Shown: in pieces, positions 51,992 to 60,789 of the stretch
How the letters are laid out: every line of letters begins with the position of its first letter
Position numbering within the stretch: the first letter of the stretch is position 1
Assembly (NCBI GenBank): GCA_002418265.1
Contig: DIDS01000011.1
Span: forward strand, 33,762-97,761
Source: Acidimicrobiia bacterium UBA5794
GTDB taxonomy: Bacteria; Actinomycetota; Acidimicrobiia; Spongiisociales; UBA5794
Direction: 5' to 3'
DNA length: 64,000 nt
Program-made: the position numbers and the translations under genes
Notes under the pieces: model-generated
What the model was told of the DNA's origin: nothing
What the model saw: the letters and a program-made list of their open reading frames with translations, nothing else
Database searches by the model: none

Positions 51992-53178
51992 GGGGTTACC
52001 GATTCCAGGGTTGGCATGGAAAGGTCTGGGTACCGTGACTCCGATGCCAGGTTCCCGACATATGCGAGGAGATCGATGTCGATGGCGGATTGTGTCCCGG
52101 CGCGTGAGCGTCTCGCAGCTTCAGCGACTTCCCCCTGCATGGTCAGCTGATACAGGGCTGCATCCGCCGCATAGGGATCCTCGCCAGAGAGCACGCTGAT
52201 GAGTACGCCCGTGCCGCCAGGGAGCCAACCAATGGCCTCAGCCGCGTTCTGGCGAACCCACCACATCGGATCGTTGAGAAGGAGCCGTAGACGGTCAGCT
52301 GCCGGAGCCGCTGCAAGCCGTCCGAGCGAACTGGCTGCTCGGGCTCGCACGGGCCAATGGTCATCGTCAAGGGCGTCGATCAATCCGAGTACGGCATCGT
52401 CCCCTCCGGCGGAGCCCAGCGCGGATGCCGCCGCCAATCGCCAATCTGGCTGATCTGAGGTGAGAAGGCGCAGCAGGAGTGCCTCTGCGTCTGCGTCGGA
52501 TACCTGGCCCAAGACTCGAATGCCGAGCGCGATCGTGGAAACCGGTGGTTCGTCGGTATCCGACCGCTGCTCGATCCACTCTCTGATCGGTGGTCCCACC
52601 TCGGGACCGAAATGAACGAGTGCATCGGCGAGTCGAGCGGCGTGCCAGGGTGAAGCCTCCACGGCACGGTTCAAGATTGCAGGAACCGACGTTACATCGC
52701 GCAACCGGCTGAGACCCTTGGCGGCATGGATTGCAACGTGGTTGTTCGGGTCGACAAGGAGCCGACGCAGATCCTCGACATAGGTATCGGTTGCCAGATC
52801 CACAAATGTGGATACGGCAGCAAGCCTGGCGCTCGGCGGGAACCGCCTCGCAATTCGCGCCAGGAGTACTTCAGGTACACCGAGGTACGCGACGAGTTCG
52901 TCCACGAAACCTTGCTCCGACCCGACGAGGGACAGGCGGTACTCCACGAGAGCGTTGTGGAACATCGGATCATGGGACCAGTCCGGGGAAGGATGCAAAG
53001 GCAACATGTTGCGACTGACCATTTCACCGACAACAGCAACGTACTGTGCCGAACGGACACCTTGCCAGCGCCTGTAGAGACGGTGAGTCACCTTCAGGAT
53101 CACCAAGACGACGATTGCAACCAAGGCGGAAACGGCCGCGATCGACAGCCACCAAAGCAATGAGCTACTCATATCCAT
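51988..53178 (-). CDS. Membrane-anchored HEAT-repeat protein
   Basis: About 396 aa from ATG 53178 (other in-frame ATGs at 53172 and 53214). N-terminal TM (SSLLWWLSIAAVSALVAIVVLVILK), then a basic stretch and HEAT/PBS-lyase-like repeats (for example DALDDDHWPVRARAASSLGRLA, LLNDPMWWVRQNAAEAIGWLP). No enzyme motif. Coupled to the GT2 gene, so probably a scaffold or regulator of that synthase. Confidence 0.8.
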   Translation of the reverse strand: MDMSSSLLWWLSIAAVSALVAIVVLVILKVTHRLYRRWQGVRSAQYVAVVGEMVSRNMLPLHPSPDWSHDPMFHNALVEYRLSLVGSEQGFVDELVAYLGVPEVLLARIARRFPPSARLAAVSTFVDLATDTYVEDLRRLLVDPNNHVAIHAAKGLSRLRDVTSVPAILNRAVEASPWHAARLADALVHFGPEVGPPIREWIEQRSDTDEPPVSTIALGIRVLGQVSDADAEALLLRLLTSDQPDWRLAAASALGSAGGDDAVLGLIDALDDDHWPVRARAASSLGRLAAAPAADRLRLLLNDPMWWVRQNAAEAIGWLPGGTGVLISVLSGEDPYAADAALYQLTMQGEVAEAARRSRAGTQSAIDIDLLAYVGNLASESRYPDLSMPTLESVTP

Positions 53179-53276
53179 AAACCATCGGCTTGGTAGCCCT
53201 CTTGGTTGACCCATTCCACCCGTGCGTCGACGATGTGGCCAGTGATGTCAGTCCATCATGATGGTGGGGCGATTCC

Positions 53277-53642
53277 TCACGCAGGCAGATTCAAGATCCG
53301 GTCGATCCTCGCCTTGAGTTCAGTTGGGCTGAACGGTTTTCGAATGTAGTCGGCAGCTCCTTCGCTCAGAGAGCTGACGACGGCGTGATGATCATCGACA
53401 CCCGATAGGAGTACCACCGGGAAGTCCAGCCCCTCGGAACGCCAGGTTTGGAGCACGTCGATTCCCTTGAGGCCCGGCATGAGCTGGTCGAGGATGACCA
53501 AATCAAACACCTCGCTGCGTCCGAGTTCGAGAGCCGCCGGTCCGTCAACTGCCTCGACCACCTCATGACCGTCGGTTTGGAGGTGTCGCTTCACCAGCAG
53601 TCGGATAGCTGGGGAATCATCTGCGATGAGAATTCGTGGCAC
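53277..53642 (-). CDS. Single-domain response regulator (CheY-like)
   Basis: 121 aa, receiver domain only: acidic pocket ADDSP, phospho-Asp in VILDQLMPG (near residue 52), Thr/Ser in LLSGVDD and Lys in YIRKPFSPTE. No output domain, so it must act on a partner by protein contact. It precedes the HEAT-GT2 genes by 98 bases in the same direction. Confidence 0.88.
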   Translation of the reverse strand: MPRILIADDSPAIRLLVKRHLQTDGHEVVEAVDGPAALELGRSEVFDLVILDQLMPGLKGIDVLQTWRSEGLDFPVVLLSGVDDHHAVVSSLSEGAADYIRKPFSPTELKARIDRILNLPA

Positions 53643-53656
53643 CAGCCAATGCTAGA

Positions 53657-53693
53657 CCAGACATAGCGGCCAGACATAGCGGCCAGATATCGG
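53657..53693. repeat. Short direct repeats before the CheY-like gene
   Basis: CCAGACATAGCGG occurs twice in tandem (53657-53669, 53670-53682), followed by the related CCAGATATCGG (53683-53693). The tract lies 15 to 51 bases upstream of the CheY ATG, so it may be a regulator binding array or part of the promoter. Confidence 0.7.
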
Positions 53694-53793
53694 TACGTGG
53701 CAGTGGGAGTGCCGAATTGAGGACTGCCGCCCCGGTCGGGGAATGTGGCCCAATCCGGTGGCTTGGCTCCAATGGTTGCGATAATCGGGAGCT

Positions 53794-54927
53794 GTGCATG
53801 TTCCATCACGAGTTCTCTACGGCGGAAGATCTGGCGCACCGGTCGCCCTGATTGCTTCGGCGGCGGCCGTGACTTTCCTCTTCACAGCGACACCGTTCCT
53901 GCTCGCACCAATCTCGGATCGCTACGGCGTTTCCGAGGGTACGGCAAGTGCCATAGCGGTTGCCCAGGTGGGGAGTTTCGCCGTCATGAACTTCCTGCTC
54001 CCCAGGTTCGTGCGACCGAGTGGACAGATACTCCGTATCGCCGCGATCGGGTTGGTTGTTGCGAACGCGTTGAGCATGCTCCCGAACGAATTTGCGGTGC
54101 TCATCGTTCTGCGGGTCGCAGCGGGTGCAGCCGCGGGAGCCATGACTTGGCTTGCATGGTCGAACGCGATGAAACACACCTCAACGATGTCGTCGATTGC
54201 AGCAACCGGCCCGGTCACCGCTTTGATTGCTTCACCCCTGTTGTCCCTCCTTGCCACCCATGGAGACCGTGTCGTCTATGGGGTGTTGGCGCTCGTGGCC
54301 ATCCCCGCGGCGGTGCTCATCGCCCCAATCACTGGTAAGAAACGGTCTCGGGGCGATTTGTCGAGATCGAGATCAAACCGGGTCTTGCTTGCAGCCCTCT
54401 TTGGTCTCACCTTCTTTGGATCGAGTCTCTATCTCAACCTTTCCATCGTGGGAAGGGACATCCATCATCTGACTCCGTTTGCGGCTTCCATCGGGTTCAG
54501 TCTCAATGCCGTCGGTAGCCTGATGGGTGCCCGTCTTTCGAATCGTCACAATCGACCAGGATGGTTCATCGTCTCGATCGGGATTGCAGCGGCTGGCACG
54601 GTGTTCGGTCCGGTCCCGCTGTACTACTTCGGCATGTTCTGGTGGGGTTTCGCCTTCTGGATGGCGGTTCCAGCCGTCCTCCAACTCCTTGTCGATCGGT
54701 CCCTGGAACCATCCGAACGTGCAGGCGACGGCCAGGGCGTTATGGCCCTCGGACGGTCCTTCGGCCCAGCAATGGGCGGTGGCTTTGTTGATGCAGGCGC
54801 GTTTTCGGCACTCGCCATCGTCTCGGCATCAGGATTGACAGCTTCCGGCTTGACCGTGATCGGTGTCAACGCTTCGAGAGAACGGCTCCCCCCGACCGAC
54901 CCCGACACCATCGACCAGCAGTTCTGA
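53794..54927 (+). CDS. MFS transporter
   Basis: 377 aa, GTG start with GGGAG close upstream. About eleven or twelve hydrophobic segments; the motif-A loop is degenerate (ISDRYGVSEGTAS early on). The second half has FWWGFAFWMAVPAVLQLLV. Shorter than usual MFS proteins (about 400-450 aa). Substrate unknown. Confidence 0.75.
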   Translation: MHVPSRVLYGGRSGAPVALIASAAAVTFLFTATPFLLAPISDRYGVSEGTASAIAVAQVGSFAVMNFLLPRFVRPSGQILRIAAIGLVVANALSMLPNEFAVLIVLRVAAGAAAGAMTWLAWSNAMKHTSTMSSIAATGPVTALIASPLLSLLATHGDRVVYGVLALVAIPAAVLIAPITGKKRSRGDLSRSRSNRVLLAALFGLTFFGSSLYLNLSIVGRDIHHLTPFAASIGFSLNAVGSLMGARLSNRHNRPGWFIVSIGIAAAGTVFGPVPLYYFGMFWWGFAFWMAVPAVLQLLVDRSLEPSERAGDGQGVMALGRSFGPAMGGGFVDAGAFSALAIVSASGLTASGLTVIGVNASRERLPPTDPDTIDQQF

Positions 54928-54969
54928 ACCCCCAGACCGCGCGACGCCGCCCGCGTACCCAGGGTAAGA

Positions 54970-54988
54970 ACCGACCGTGACGGTCGGT
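54970..54988. terminator. Perfect palindromic hairpin between convergent genes
   Basis: ACCGACCG-TGA-CGGTCGGT is an 8-bp perfect stem after the MFS stop. No T-run follows. It lies ahead of a second hairpin (55005-55023), and together they separate convergent genes; a terminator role is inferred. Confidence 0.5.
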
Positions 54989-55004
54989 CACAGCCCAAAG
55001 AACG

Positions 55005-55023
55005 GCGTGACCGAAGGTCACGC
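55005..55023. terminator. Perfect palindromic hairpin at the end of the aldehyde dehydrogenase gene
   Basis: GCGTGACC-GAA-GGTCACGC, an 8-bp perfect stem that overlaps the stop codon of the convergent aldehyde dehydrogenase gene. Terminator role inferred. Confidence 0.5.
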
Positions 55024-56379
55024 AACGACGATGGTCTTGAGGTTGAGGAACTCCTGCATGCCGATGTGGGACAGTTCCCTGCCGTAGCCGGAGTTCTTGA
55101 TTCCACCGAAGGGGAGTCGCGGATCCGACGCGACGAACGCATTGACAAACACCGACCCTGCTTCGATTCGGTTCCGTGCTATCTGTGCGCCCCGCGCAAC
55201 GTCCCTGGTGAACACAGCAGCCCCGAGACCAAATGGAGAGTCGTTTGCCACAGCGATTGCTTCGTCCTCGGTTGATACGGTGATGACGATTGCGACCGGG
55301 CCGAACGTTTCCTCGGAATACACCGGCATGTGCGGCTTGACGTCTGCGAGCACGGTCGGGGGGTAGAAGGCGCCCGGGCCCGTGGGAACCTTTCCACCGG
55401 TTACGACGCGGGCACCGAGTTGGATTGATCGCTGTACCTGGTCGTGGAGTTCATCTCGCAGATCGACCCTGGCCATGGGTCCGATGCGTGTCGCCTCATC
55501 GGTGGGATCCCCAACGGGATACGCCTCCATGGCCGCCGCGAGTCGGGTCGTGAACTCGTCAGCGATCGACTCGTGGACAATGAAGCGCTTTGCTGCAATA
55601 CACGATTGCCCACCGTTGATGAGGCGTGACGTGGCACACATCTCGACTGCGAGATCGAGGTCGGCATCCTCAAGGATCAGGTAGGGATCGCTGCCACCGA
55701 GCTCGAGAACGGTCTTCTTCAGCTGTGATCCGGCTCGTCCGGCCACGGCACGCCCCGCAGCGTCAGAGCCGGTCAACGTGACCGCACGGATGAGTGGGTT
55801 GTCGATGATCTCGCTGACCCCTGAACTGGGCACCACAACGGTTCGGAAGAGACCGTCGGGAAATCCCGCCGTGACAACCATCTCATCGATGGCGAGCGCA
55901 CAACCGGTCACATTGGAGGCATGTTTGAGGATTCCTCCGTTGCCGGCCATGAGGGCCGGGGCCGCAAACCGAAGGACCTGCCACAGGGGGAAGTTCCACG
56001 GCATCACAGCCAGAATCACGCCGAGTGGGCGGTAGGCGACGTAGCTGTGTGCTCGCCCAGTGTCGACGTGATGGTCGGCAAGGATTGTTTCGGCTTCGTC
56101 CGCGTAATAGCGGCATACCCATGCGCATTTCTTGGCCTCGCCGCGTCCCTCGCTGACCGGCTTCCCCATCTCAAGGGCCATCAGTGTCGCAAGCTCATCG
56201 GCTCTCGACTCGAGGACATCTGCCAGGCGAAGCATGTGGGCCCGCCTTGTCCCGAGGTCCGTCCGCATCCACTCACGCTGGAGTTGGTCCGCAGTGGCGA
56301 TGTGTTTCGCAACATCGGCGGGTGTGGTTCGGTCGTAGCGGGCGACGACGGTGCCGTCAACGGGGTTGGTCGAGATCAT
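55018..56379 (-). CDS. Aldehyde dehydrogenase (succinate-semialdehyde type)
   Basis: 453 aa. Catalytic C260 in NGGQSCIAAKR, general base E226 in LELGGSDP, N129 in PWNFPLW and the late EETFGPVA. The family of NAD(P)-dependent succinate-semialdehyde dehydrogenases fits best by length and the NPVDG start. GAGGA lies just before the ATG. True substrate not determined by sequence. Confidence 0.9.
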   Translation of the reverse strand: MISTNPVDGTVVARYDRTTPADVAKHIATADQLQREWMRTDLGTRRAHMLRLADVLESRADELATLMALEMGKPVSEGRGEAKKCAWVCRYYADEAETILADHHVDTGRAHSYVAYRPLGVILAVMPWNFPLWQVLRFAAPALMAGNGGILKHASNVTGCALAIDEMVVTAGFPDGLFRTVVVPSSGVSEIIDNPLIRAVTLTGSDAAGRAVAGRAGSQLKKTVLELGGSDPYLILEDADLDLAVEMCATSRLINGGQSCIAAKRFIVHESIADEFTTRLAAAMEAYPVGDPTDEATRIGPMARVDLRDELHDQVQRSIQLGARVVTGGKVPTGPGAFYPPTVLADVKPHMPVYSEETFGPVAIVITVSTEDEAIAVANDSPFGLGAAVFTRDVARGAQIARNRIEAGSVFVNAFVASDPRLPFGGIKNSGYGRELSHIGMQEFLNLKTIVVA

Positions 56380-56755
56380 TCCTCAAGACTAGAGCTCCCG
56401 TTGGATCTCGCCCAAGTCATCCCCAGCCTCGACCAGCCGCACCCCCGAGAGGTACCTCTCGACGGATGAGATATCAGCGACGATCACGGCGCATCATTGT
56501 TCGAATCACTGAATTCTTGTACATGTTCCCGAAACGGTTCCATTGGCGGCGACAATCAATGGCAGTATTCAATCGTTTCCCATCCACGTTGCCAACATGG
56601 AGCTTGTCAACGGGTCGGACCCAGAAGTCCTTATCGTTTCGTTCGGTCAGGTTTGATCCTTTCTGTGATCTCACGATCAAACATGGAGCCCGTACCGGAA
56701 TCGTTACGAGATTTCAGTCATCGTCTCGTAGCGCGCAGTGGGGCACAATGGCGTG
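56380..56755. other. Divergent spacer between aldehyde dehydrogenase and FAD oxidoreductase
   Basis: 376 bases without a supported gene. It contains an inverted repeat GTTTGATC (56651-56658) / GATCAAAC (56675-56682) with a 16-base loop, a possible operator. A 68-codon minus-strand frame (56474-56680) has no recognisable features. Confidence 0.45.
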
Positions 56756-58150
56756 ATGCCCAGATATGACGCAGTCGTAGTCGGTTCAGGTCCGAACGGG
56801 CTTGCCGCTGCAGTGGAACTGACGACAGCCGGTCGTCGAGTCCTGGTCGTTGAAGGTGCCGACGTCATCGGTGGAGGTACAAGAACCGAGGAACTCACCT
56901 TGCCCGGTTTCCTCCACGACGTGTGTTCGGCCATTCACCCCCTCGGCGTCGCTTCACCTTTCCTTGCATCCCACGGAATCGGTGATTGGATTCATCCTGA
57001 CGTTCCAGCAACGCATCCGCTCGGGGATGGACGAGTGGTCGTTCTCCACGAATCTGTCGACGATACGGTCTCGGGACTGGGGACGGACGGCGCAAGGTAT
57101 CGGAGACTCATCGGCGGTCTCGTGGATCGTTCTGACGACGTGATCGACGCGATTCTCAATCCGCTTCCCATGGTTCCGGATCATCCGTTGACGCTCGCTC
57201 GGTTCGGCATACCGGGGTTGATTCCCGCTTCCACGTTGGTGCGCACCCTCCGTACGGAGGAAGGAAGGGCGCTCTTCGCGGGGCTCGCTTCACACGCAAT
57301 TGCTCCTTTTTCAAGACCCATGACAGGAGCCGTTGTCCAGGCCTTTGCTGTTTCAGCGCATGCATCCGGCTGGCCGCTCGTTCGGGGAGGCTCCCAGAGA
57401 CTTGCCGAAGCCATGGCCGATATTGTGACCTCTGCGGGGGGTGTGATCGAGACCGGTCGATGGATTCGGTCCCTTGCTGAATTCGAGGAAGTTCCGGTGG
57501 TCATGCTTGATGTGATGCCCCCGGCGGCAGTGCGAATCGGTGGAACGAGGATCCACCGATCAGCAGCCAAGAGAATGGCGAAGTGGTCCTCGGGTCCGGG
57601 GGTGTTCAAGGTTGACTGGGCGCTCGACGGTCCGATCCCTTGGAGCGACGAGTGGAGCCGGCGTTCAGGGACGGTCCATGTTGGCGGTACCTATGAGGAG
57701 ATTGCAGCCTCCGAAAGGGCCGTGCACGACGGACAACATCCCGAAGATCCCTTCGTGATCGTCGCGCAACAATCCTTGTTCGACGACACGAGAGCCCCTG
57801 TCGGGAAGCACACGGGATGGGGCTACTGCCACGTTCCGAGTGGCTCGGGCGTCGACATGACGGAGGCAATCGAAGCACAGATCGAGCGGTTCGCCCCTGG
57901 ATTCCGCGACCGTATCCTGGCAAGACACACGATGGGTCCTCGCCAGTACGAAGAGCACAACCCAAACTATGTCGCCGGTGACATCGCAGGAGGAGCGTTC
58001 AGCTTGGGACGCACACTGCGGTTCGGCTACGGGCAGTACCGGATCGGGGATGGTCTGTATCTTTGCTCGTCTGCCACTTCGCCCGGCGCTGGCGTCCACG
58101 GAATGTGCGGGTATCACGCAGCCAGGGCAGCTCTCCTCGATACGAGGTGA
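56756..58150 (+). CDS. FAD-dependent oxidoreductase, phytoene-desaturase/PYROXD2-like
   Basis: 464 aa from ATG 56756 (GTG 56738 also in frame). N-terminal dinucleotide-binding VVGSGPNGLAAAVELTTAG, followed by VIGGGTRTEELTLPGFLHDVCSAIHPL, a pattern of CrtI and PYROXD2 relatives. The C-terminal YLCSSATSPGAGVHGMCGYHAA is the FAD-closing motif of that group. No carotenoid genes are nearby, so a carotenoid role is not implied. Confidence 0.82.
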   Translation: MPRYDAVVVGSGPNGLAAAVELTTAGRRVLVVEGADVIGGGTRTEELTLPGFLHDVCSAIHPLGVASPFLASHGIGDWIHPDVPATHPLGDGRVVVLHESVDDTVSGLGTDGARYRRLIGGLVDRSDDVIDAILNPLPMVPDHPLTLARFGIPGLIPASTLVRTLRTEEGRALFAGLASHAIAPFSRPMTGAVVQAFAVSAHASGWPLVRGGSQRLAEAMADIVTSAGGVIETGRWIRSLAEFEEVPVVMLDVMPPAAVRIGGTRIHRSAAKRMAKWSSGPGVFKVDWALDGPIPWSDEWSRRSGTVHVGGTYEEIAASERAVHDGQHPEDPFVIVAQQSLFDDTRAPVGKHTGWGYCHVPSGSGVDMTEAIEAQIERFAPGFRDRILARHTMGPRQYEEHNPNYVAGDIAGGAFSLGRTLRFGYGQYRIGDGLYLCSSATSPGAGVHGMCGYHAARAALLDTR

Positions 58151-58210
58151 CACCGATTGGTTTTTCTCCTTGATGGTTGAATCTCAGGCGTTACGTTGGT
58201 GGATAAAGCA

Positions 58211-58786
58211 CTAGATCAGTGTGACTGATCGACCGCCAAGGGGCTGGATGGGGTGATTGTTCGGCCCATATCGATCGGCAAAGATCTTGAGTGCGTCGGT
58301 ACCGACCGATTGCACGTCCTCATAGATCAACCACCGGACGCCCTTCGTCAGTGGTGGGGTCGTTCGCGTGCCCGTATAGAGGAACCGTCGTGAGTCCTTG
58401 GGCAGGAGACGCGCCACACTGATCGGTTCGTCGAGGGGGGCAGCCGATGGGGGAGGTGTGATCAGGACATCAACTGGATGTATTCCAGGAGAGCGATCGA
58501 ACAGAACCGCAAGGACAGCAATCGCACCAGCAGAGTCCTGATGGACGAGGTGCAATTCAAGATCCGCTGGTGTCCCTCTGACCGTGTGTTCGCTCGGTGT
58601 GTGGCAGTGGGCATCGAAAAGCGAGAACAGCCGATCGTTGATCGTGAGAATTCCACCGGGTTGGATGTCAGCACTGAGTGTGTTGCCAACGTCGCGAAGG
58701 CTGACGCGGCTGAGATGGTGGTACGCCTCGGAAACCCGCTGCGCCGATTGAGGTTCATTTTCTTCAAGATGGATCGGTGATCGCAT
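58211..58786 (-). CDS. Alpha-carbonic anhydrase, N-terminally short
   Basis: 191 aa from ATG 58786 (in-frame start at 58846 adds twenty basic residues). The three zinc His are H60, H62 (DAHCHTPSEH) and H79 (ELHLVHQD); SEHTVRGTPADLELHLVH is the family core. Thr in TRTTPPLTKGVRW marks the catalytic loop. The usual N-terminal segment before QSPI is missing: the protein begins at RSPIHL. No signal peptide, though the family is normally exported. It should interconvert CO2 and bicarbonate if it folds. Confidence 0.8.
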   Translation of the reverse strand: MRSPIHLEENEPQSAQRVSEAYHHLSRVSLRDVGNTLSADIQPGGILTINDRLFSLFDAHCHTPSEHTVRGTPADLELHLVHQDSAGAIAVLAVLFDRSPGIHPVDVLITPPPSAAPLDEPISVARLLPKDSRRFLYTGTRTTPPLTKGVRWLIYEDVQSVGTDALKIFADRYGPNNHPIQPLGGRSVTLI

Positions 58787-58878
58787 GGTGGTGCATCGTA
58801 GACGTGGTCCGGCGAACACCTTCCGGACGCGCAGAAGGGGCGGCACGGAGGACCGCCCCTTCCTATTGACCTACGACC

Positions 58879-59988
58879 TCAGCCCGCGAGGAAACTCGCA
58901 AGGTCGTCCTGTGCGACATCGTCGCCAGCAATGAACGATTCGACGTTGTCGTGAGCGACACTGTCGTGGTACTGCACGGACGGCGACTTCATGAAGTACG
59001 ACGACGGTGCAACCAGTGGACCTGCAATGCCGCGGTCCATGCCGATCTTGGCGCAACGAACCGCATCGATGATGACACCTGCACTGTTTGGTGAATCCCA
59101 CACTTCAAGCTTCATCTCCACGTTGAGGGGAACATCACCAAAGCTTGTCCCCTCAAGACGGATATAGGCCCACTTGCGGTCTGTCAGCCACGGCACATGG
59201 TCCGACGGTCCGATGTGGACGTTGTCGGAGTTGATCTTGTCCTCGATCTGGCTCGTCACCGACTGGGTCTTGGAGATCTTCTTCGACTGAAGACGCTCGC
59301 GCTCGAGCATGTTCATGAAGTCCATGTTTCCACCGAAGTTCAGCTGGTACGTGTTGTCGATGTGGACGCCACGGTCCTCGAACAAGCGAGCGAGCTGACG
59401 GTGGACGATCGTTGCACCGACCTGTGACTTGATGTCGTCACCGATGATCGGGAGTCCGGCATCAACGAATTTCTGGGCCCATTCGGGGTCCGAAGCGATG
59501 AACACAGGTATCGCGTTGACAAAGCCACAGCCAGCGCCGATCGCGGCCTGTGCGTAGAACTTGGTCGCCTTCTCCGAACCAACAGGGAGATAGGAGACGA
59601 GGATGTCGGCTTTTGCTGCCTTCAGGGCCGCTACGACATCGACGGGTTCGGCCGGGGATTCTTCGACCTGGTCGACGTAGTACTTCCCAAGACCGTCGAA
59701 TGTAGGACCGCGGAGCACATCGATGCCAAGATCACCGATTTTCGCGAACTCGATGGTGTTGTTCTGTCCACCCCACATTGCCTTGGCAATATCCTGGCCA
59801 ACCTTGGATGCATCGACATCGAATGCGGCAACAAACTCGACGTCACCGATGTGATAGTCGCCAAGCTGCACGTGCATCAGACCCGGAACCTTGAGATCCG
59901 CGTCTGCATCCTTGTAGTACTCCACTCCCTGAATGAGTGAGTTTGCGCAGTTTCCGAGCCCTGCGATGGCTACTCGTACCTTGGACAT
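58879..59988 (-). CDS. ino1: Myo-inositol-1-phosphate synthase
   Basis: 369 aa from ATG 59988 (GAGGAGG upstream); the extension to 60072 is not used. NAD-binding AIAGLGNCANSLIQGVEYY, then SYLPVGSEKATKFYAQAA and the substrate region GDDIKSQVGATIVHRQLARLF. Converts glucose-6-phosphate to inositol-1-phosphate, the first step to phosphatidylinositol and mycothiol-type thiols. A PadR gene lies 40 bases upstream, as for Rv0046c-Rv0047c. Confidence 0.95.
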   Translation of the reverse strand: MSKVRVAIAGLGNCANSLIQGVEYYKDADADLKVPGLMHVQLGDYHIGDVEFVAAFDVDASKVGQDIAKAMWGGQNNTIEFAKIGDLGIDVLRGPTFDGLGKYYVDQVEESPAEPVDVVAALKAAKADILVSYLPVGSEKATKFYAQAAIGAGCGFVNAIPVFIASDPEWAQKFVDAGLPIIGDDIKSQVGATIVHRQLARLFEDRGVHIDNTYQLNFGGNMDFMNMLERERLQSKKISKTQSVTSQIEDKINSDNVHIGPSDHVPWLTDRKWAYIRLEGTSFGDVPLNVEMKLEVWDSPNSAGVIIDAVRCAKIGMDRGIAGPLVAPSSYFMKSPSVQYHDSVAHDNVESFIAGDDVAQDDLASFLAG

Positions 59989-60028
59989 GAAGCCCTCCTC
60001 CGTGTTGGTCCTTGTCTGTGGCCGTGTC

Positions 60029-60562
60029 TTAGGTGATCTGTGTTCGGGGTGTGACGCCGACTCCGCGCTCACTGGCGATCAAGCCATCAAGCCACGCCAT
60101 GTCGGCTTCGATGGACCGCATTGCGTGCTCCATGAGGGCAAGGCGATAGCGGTCCGGTTTCTGTGATTCAGTGCGAGCCTCGACGACGACGTCGCGCGCC
60201 GACTTGAGCTGGGCAGCAACCTTGGTCCGACGATGCTCAAGGACTCGGGTCCGCTGGTGCTGGGGGAGTTGGCTCAAGAAGGCGAGTCGGATCTGGAATG
60301 CACGGTCAGTTTCAGAGGCGTCAGGATCGGCGGTGAGGAGCGAGTCGAAAAGCTCTTGCCCGTCTGCGGTGATTGCGTATGCCTTGCGGCGGCCCGTTCC
60401 CTCGCTTGCCTCAATGGCTCCGCGCTTGTCGAGACGCCGGAGTGCTGGGTACAACGACCCGAACGACACGGTCCAAAAACCGAGTTGTGCAAGAGAACGT
60501 TTGATCTCGTACCCGTGGCGCGGGCGTTCGATGAGCAAACCAAGAATGGCAAAGTCCAACAT
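60029..60562 (-). CDS. PadR-family transcriptional regulator
   Basis: 177 aa. N-terminal winged helix: MLDFAILGLLIERPRHGYEIKR, FGSLYPALRRLDKRGAI and GRRKAYAITADGQELF, all standard PadR. The C-terminal half is a helical dimerisation domain (VIR4-like). Just before ino1; two identical palindromic sites directly upstream suggest that it controls its own operon, including ino1. Confidence 0.93.
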   Translation of the reverse strand: MLDFAILGLLIERPRHGYEIKRSLAQLGFWTVSFGSLYPALRRLDKRGAIEASEGTGRRKAYAITADGQELFDSLLTADPDASETDRAFQIRLAFLSQLPQHQRTRVLEHRRTKVAAQLKSARDVVVEARTESQKPDRYRLALMEHAMRSIEADMAWLDGLIASERGVGVTPRTQIT

Positions 60563-60572
60563 GACGCTGCGA

Positions 60573-60614
60573 GTATATCGAATCGATACACGAATGTATA
60601 TCGAATCGATACAC
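60573..60614. promoter_or_regulatory. Two direct copies of a palindromic site upstream of padR
   Basis: GTATATCGAATCGATACAC occurs at 60573-60591 and 60596-60614, 23 bp apart. Each holds the 13-bp palindrome TATCGA-A-TCGATA. The sites are 11 to 52 bases before the PadR ATG and cover a candidate -10, TATACT on the minus strand (60578-60573). Probable PadR autoregulatory operators; binding is inferred. Confidence 0.72.
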
Positions 60615-60638
60615 CTCGCGAAAATCCTCTCTCACTGC

Positions 60639-60694
60639 CGCGTACCCAGGGTTCCAGCCCCCACTTTTCGGGGGGCTGGAACCCTGGGTACGCG
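60639..60694. repeat. Long perfect inverted repeat (24-bp arms, 8-base loop)
   Basis: Arms 60639-60662 and 60671-60694 are fully complementary; the left arm runs from CGCGTACCCAGGGT to CCAGCCCCC. The loop is ACTTTTCG. It lies between the divergent padR and ClC genes. The first 14 bases of the arm recur at 54952-54965 between another pair of genes. Could form a very stable hairpin in transcripts. Confidence 0.9.
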
Positions 60695-60789
60695 TGAGTC
60701 GTCAAGCGATGTCGTAATGTGATGCCCATGTCTGTGAACCCCCAAAAGATGCGCCTCGCGGACGAAGTCCCCGTTCATCAATCCATCAC

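Noticed and set aside
50726..52150. Long plus-strand open frame (474 codons) opposite the GT2 gene
   Set aside because: Antisense shadow of a GT2 gene with full motifs; composition rich in Arg, His, Asp with no domain.
56474..56680. Small minus-strand gene of 68 codons
   Set aside because: No ribosome-binding site, no recognisable domain, and it lies in a promoter region.
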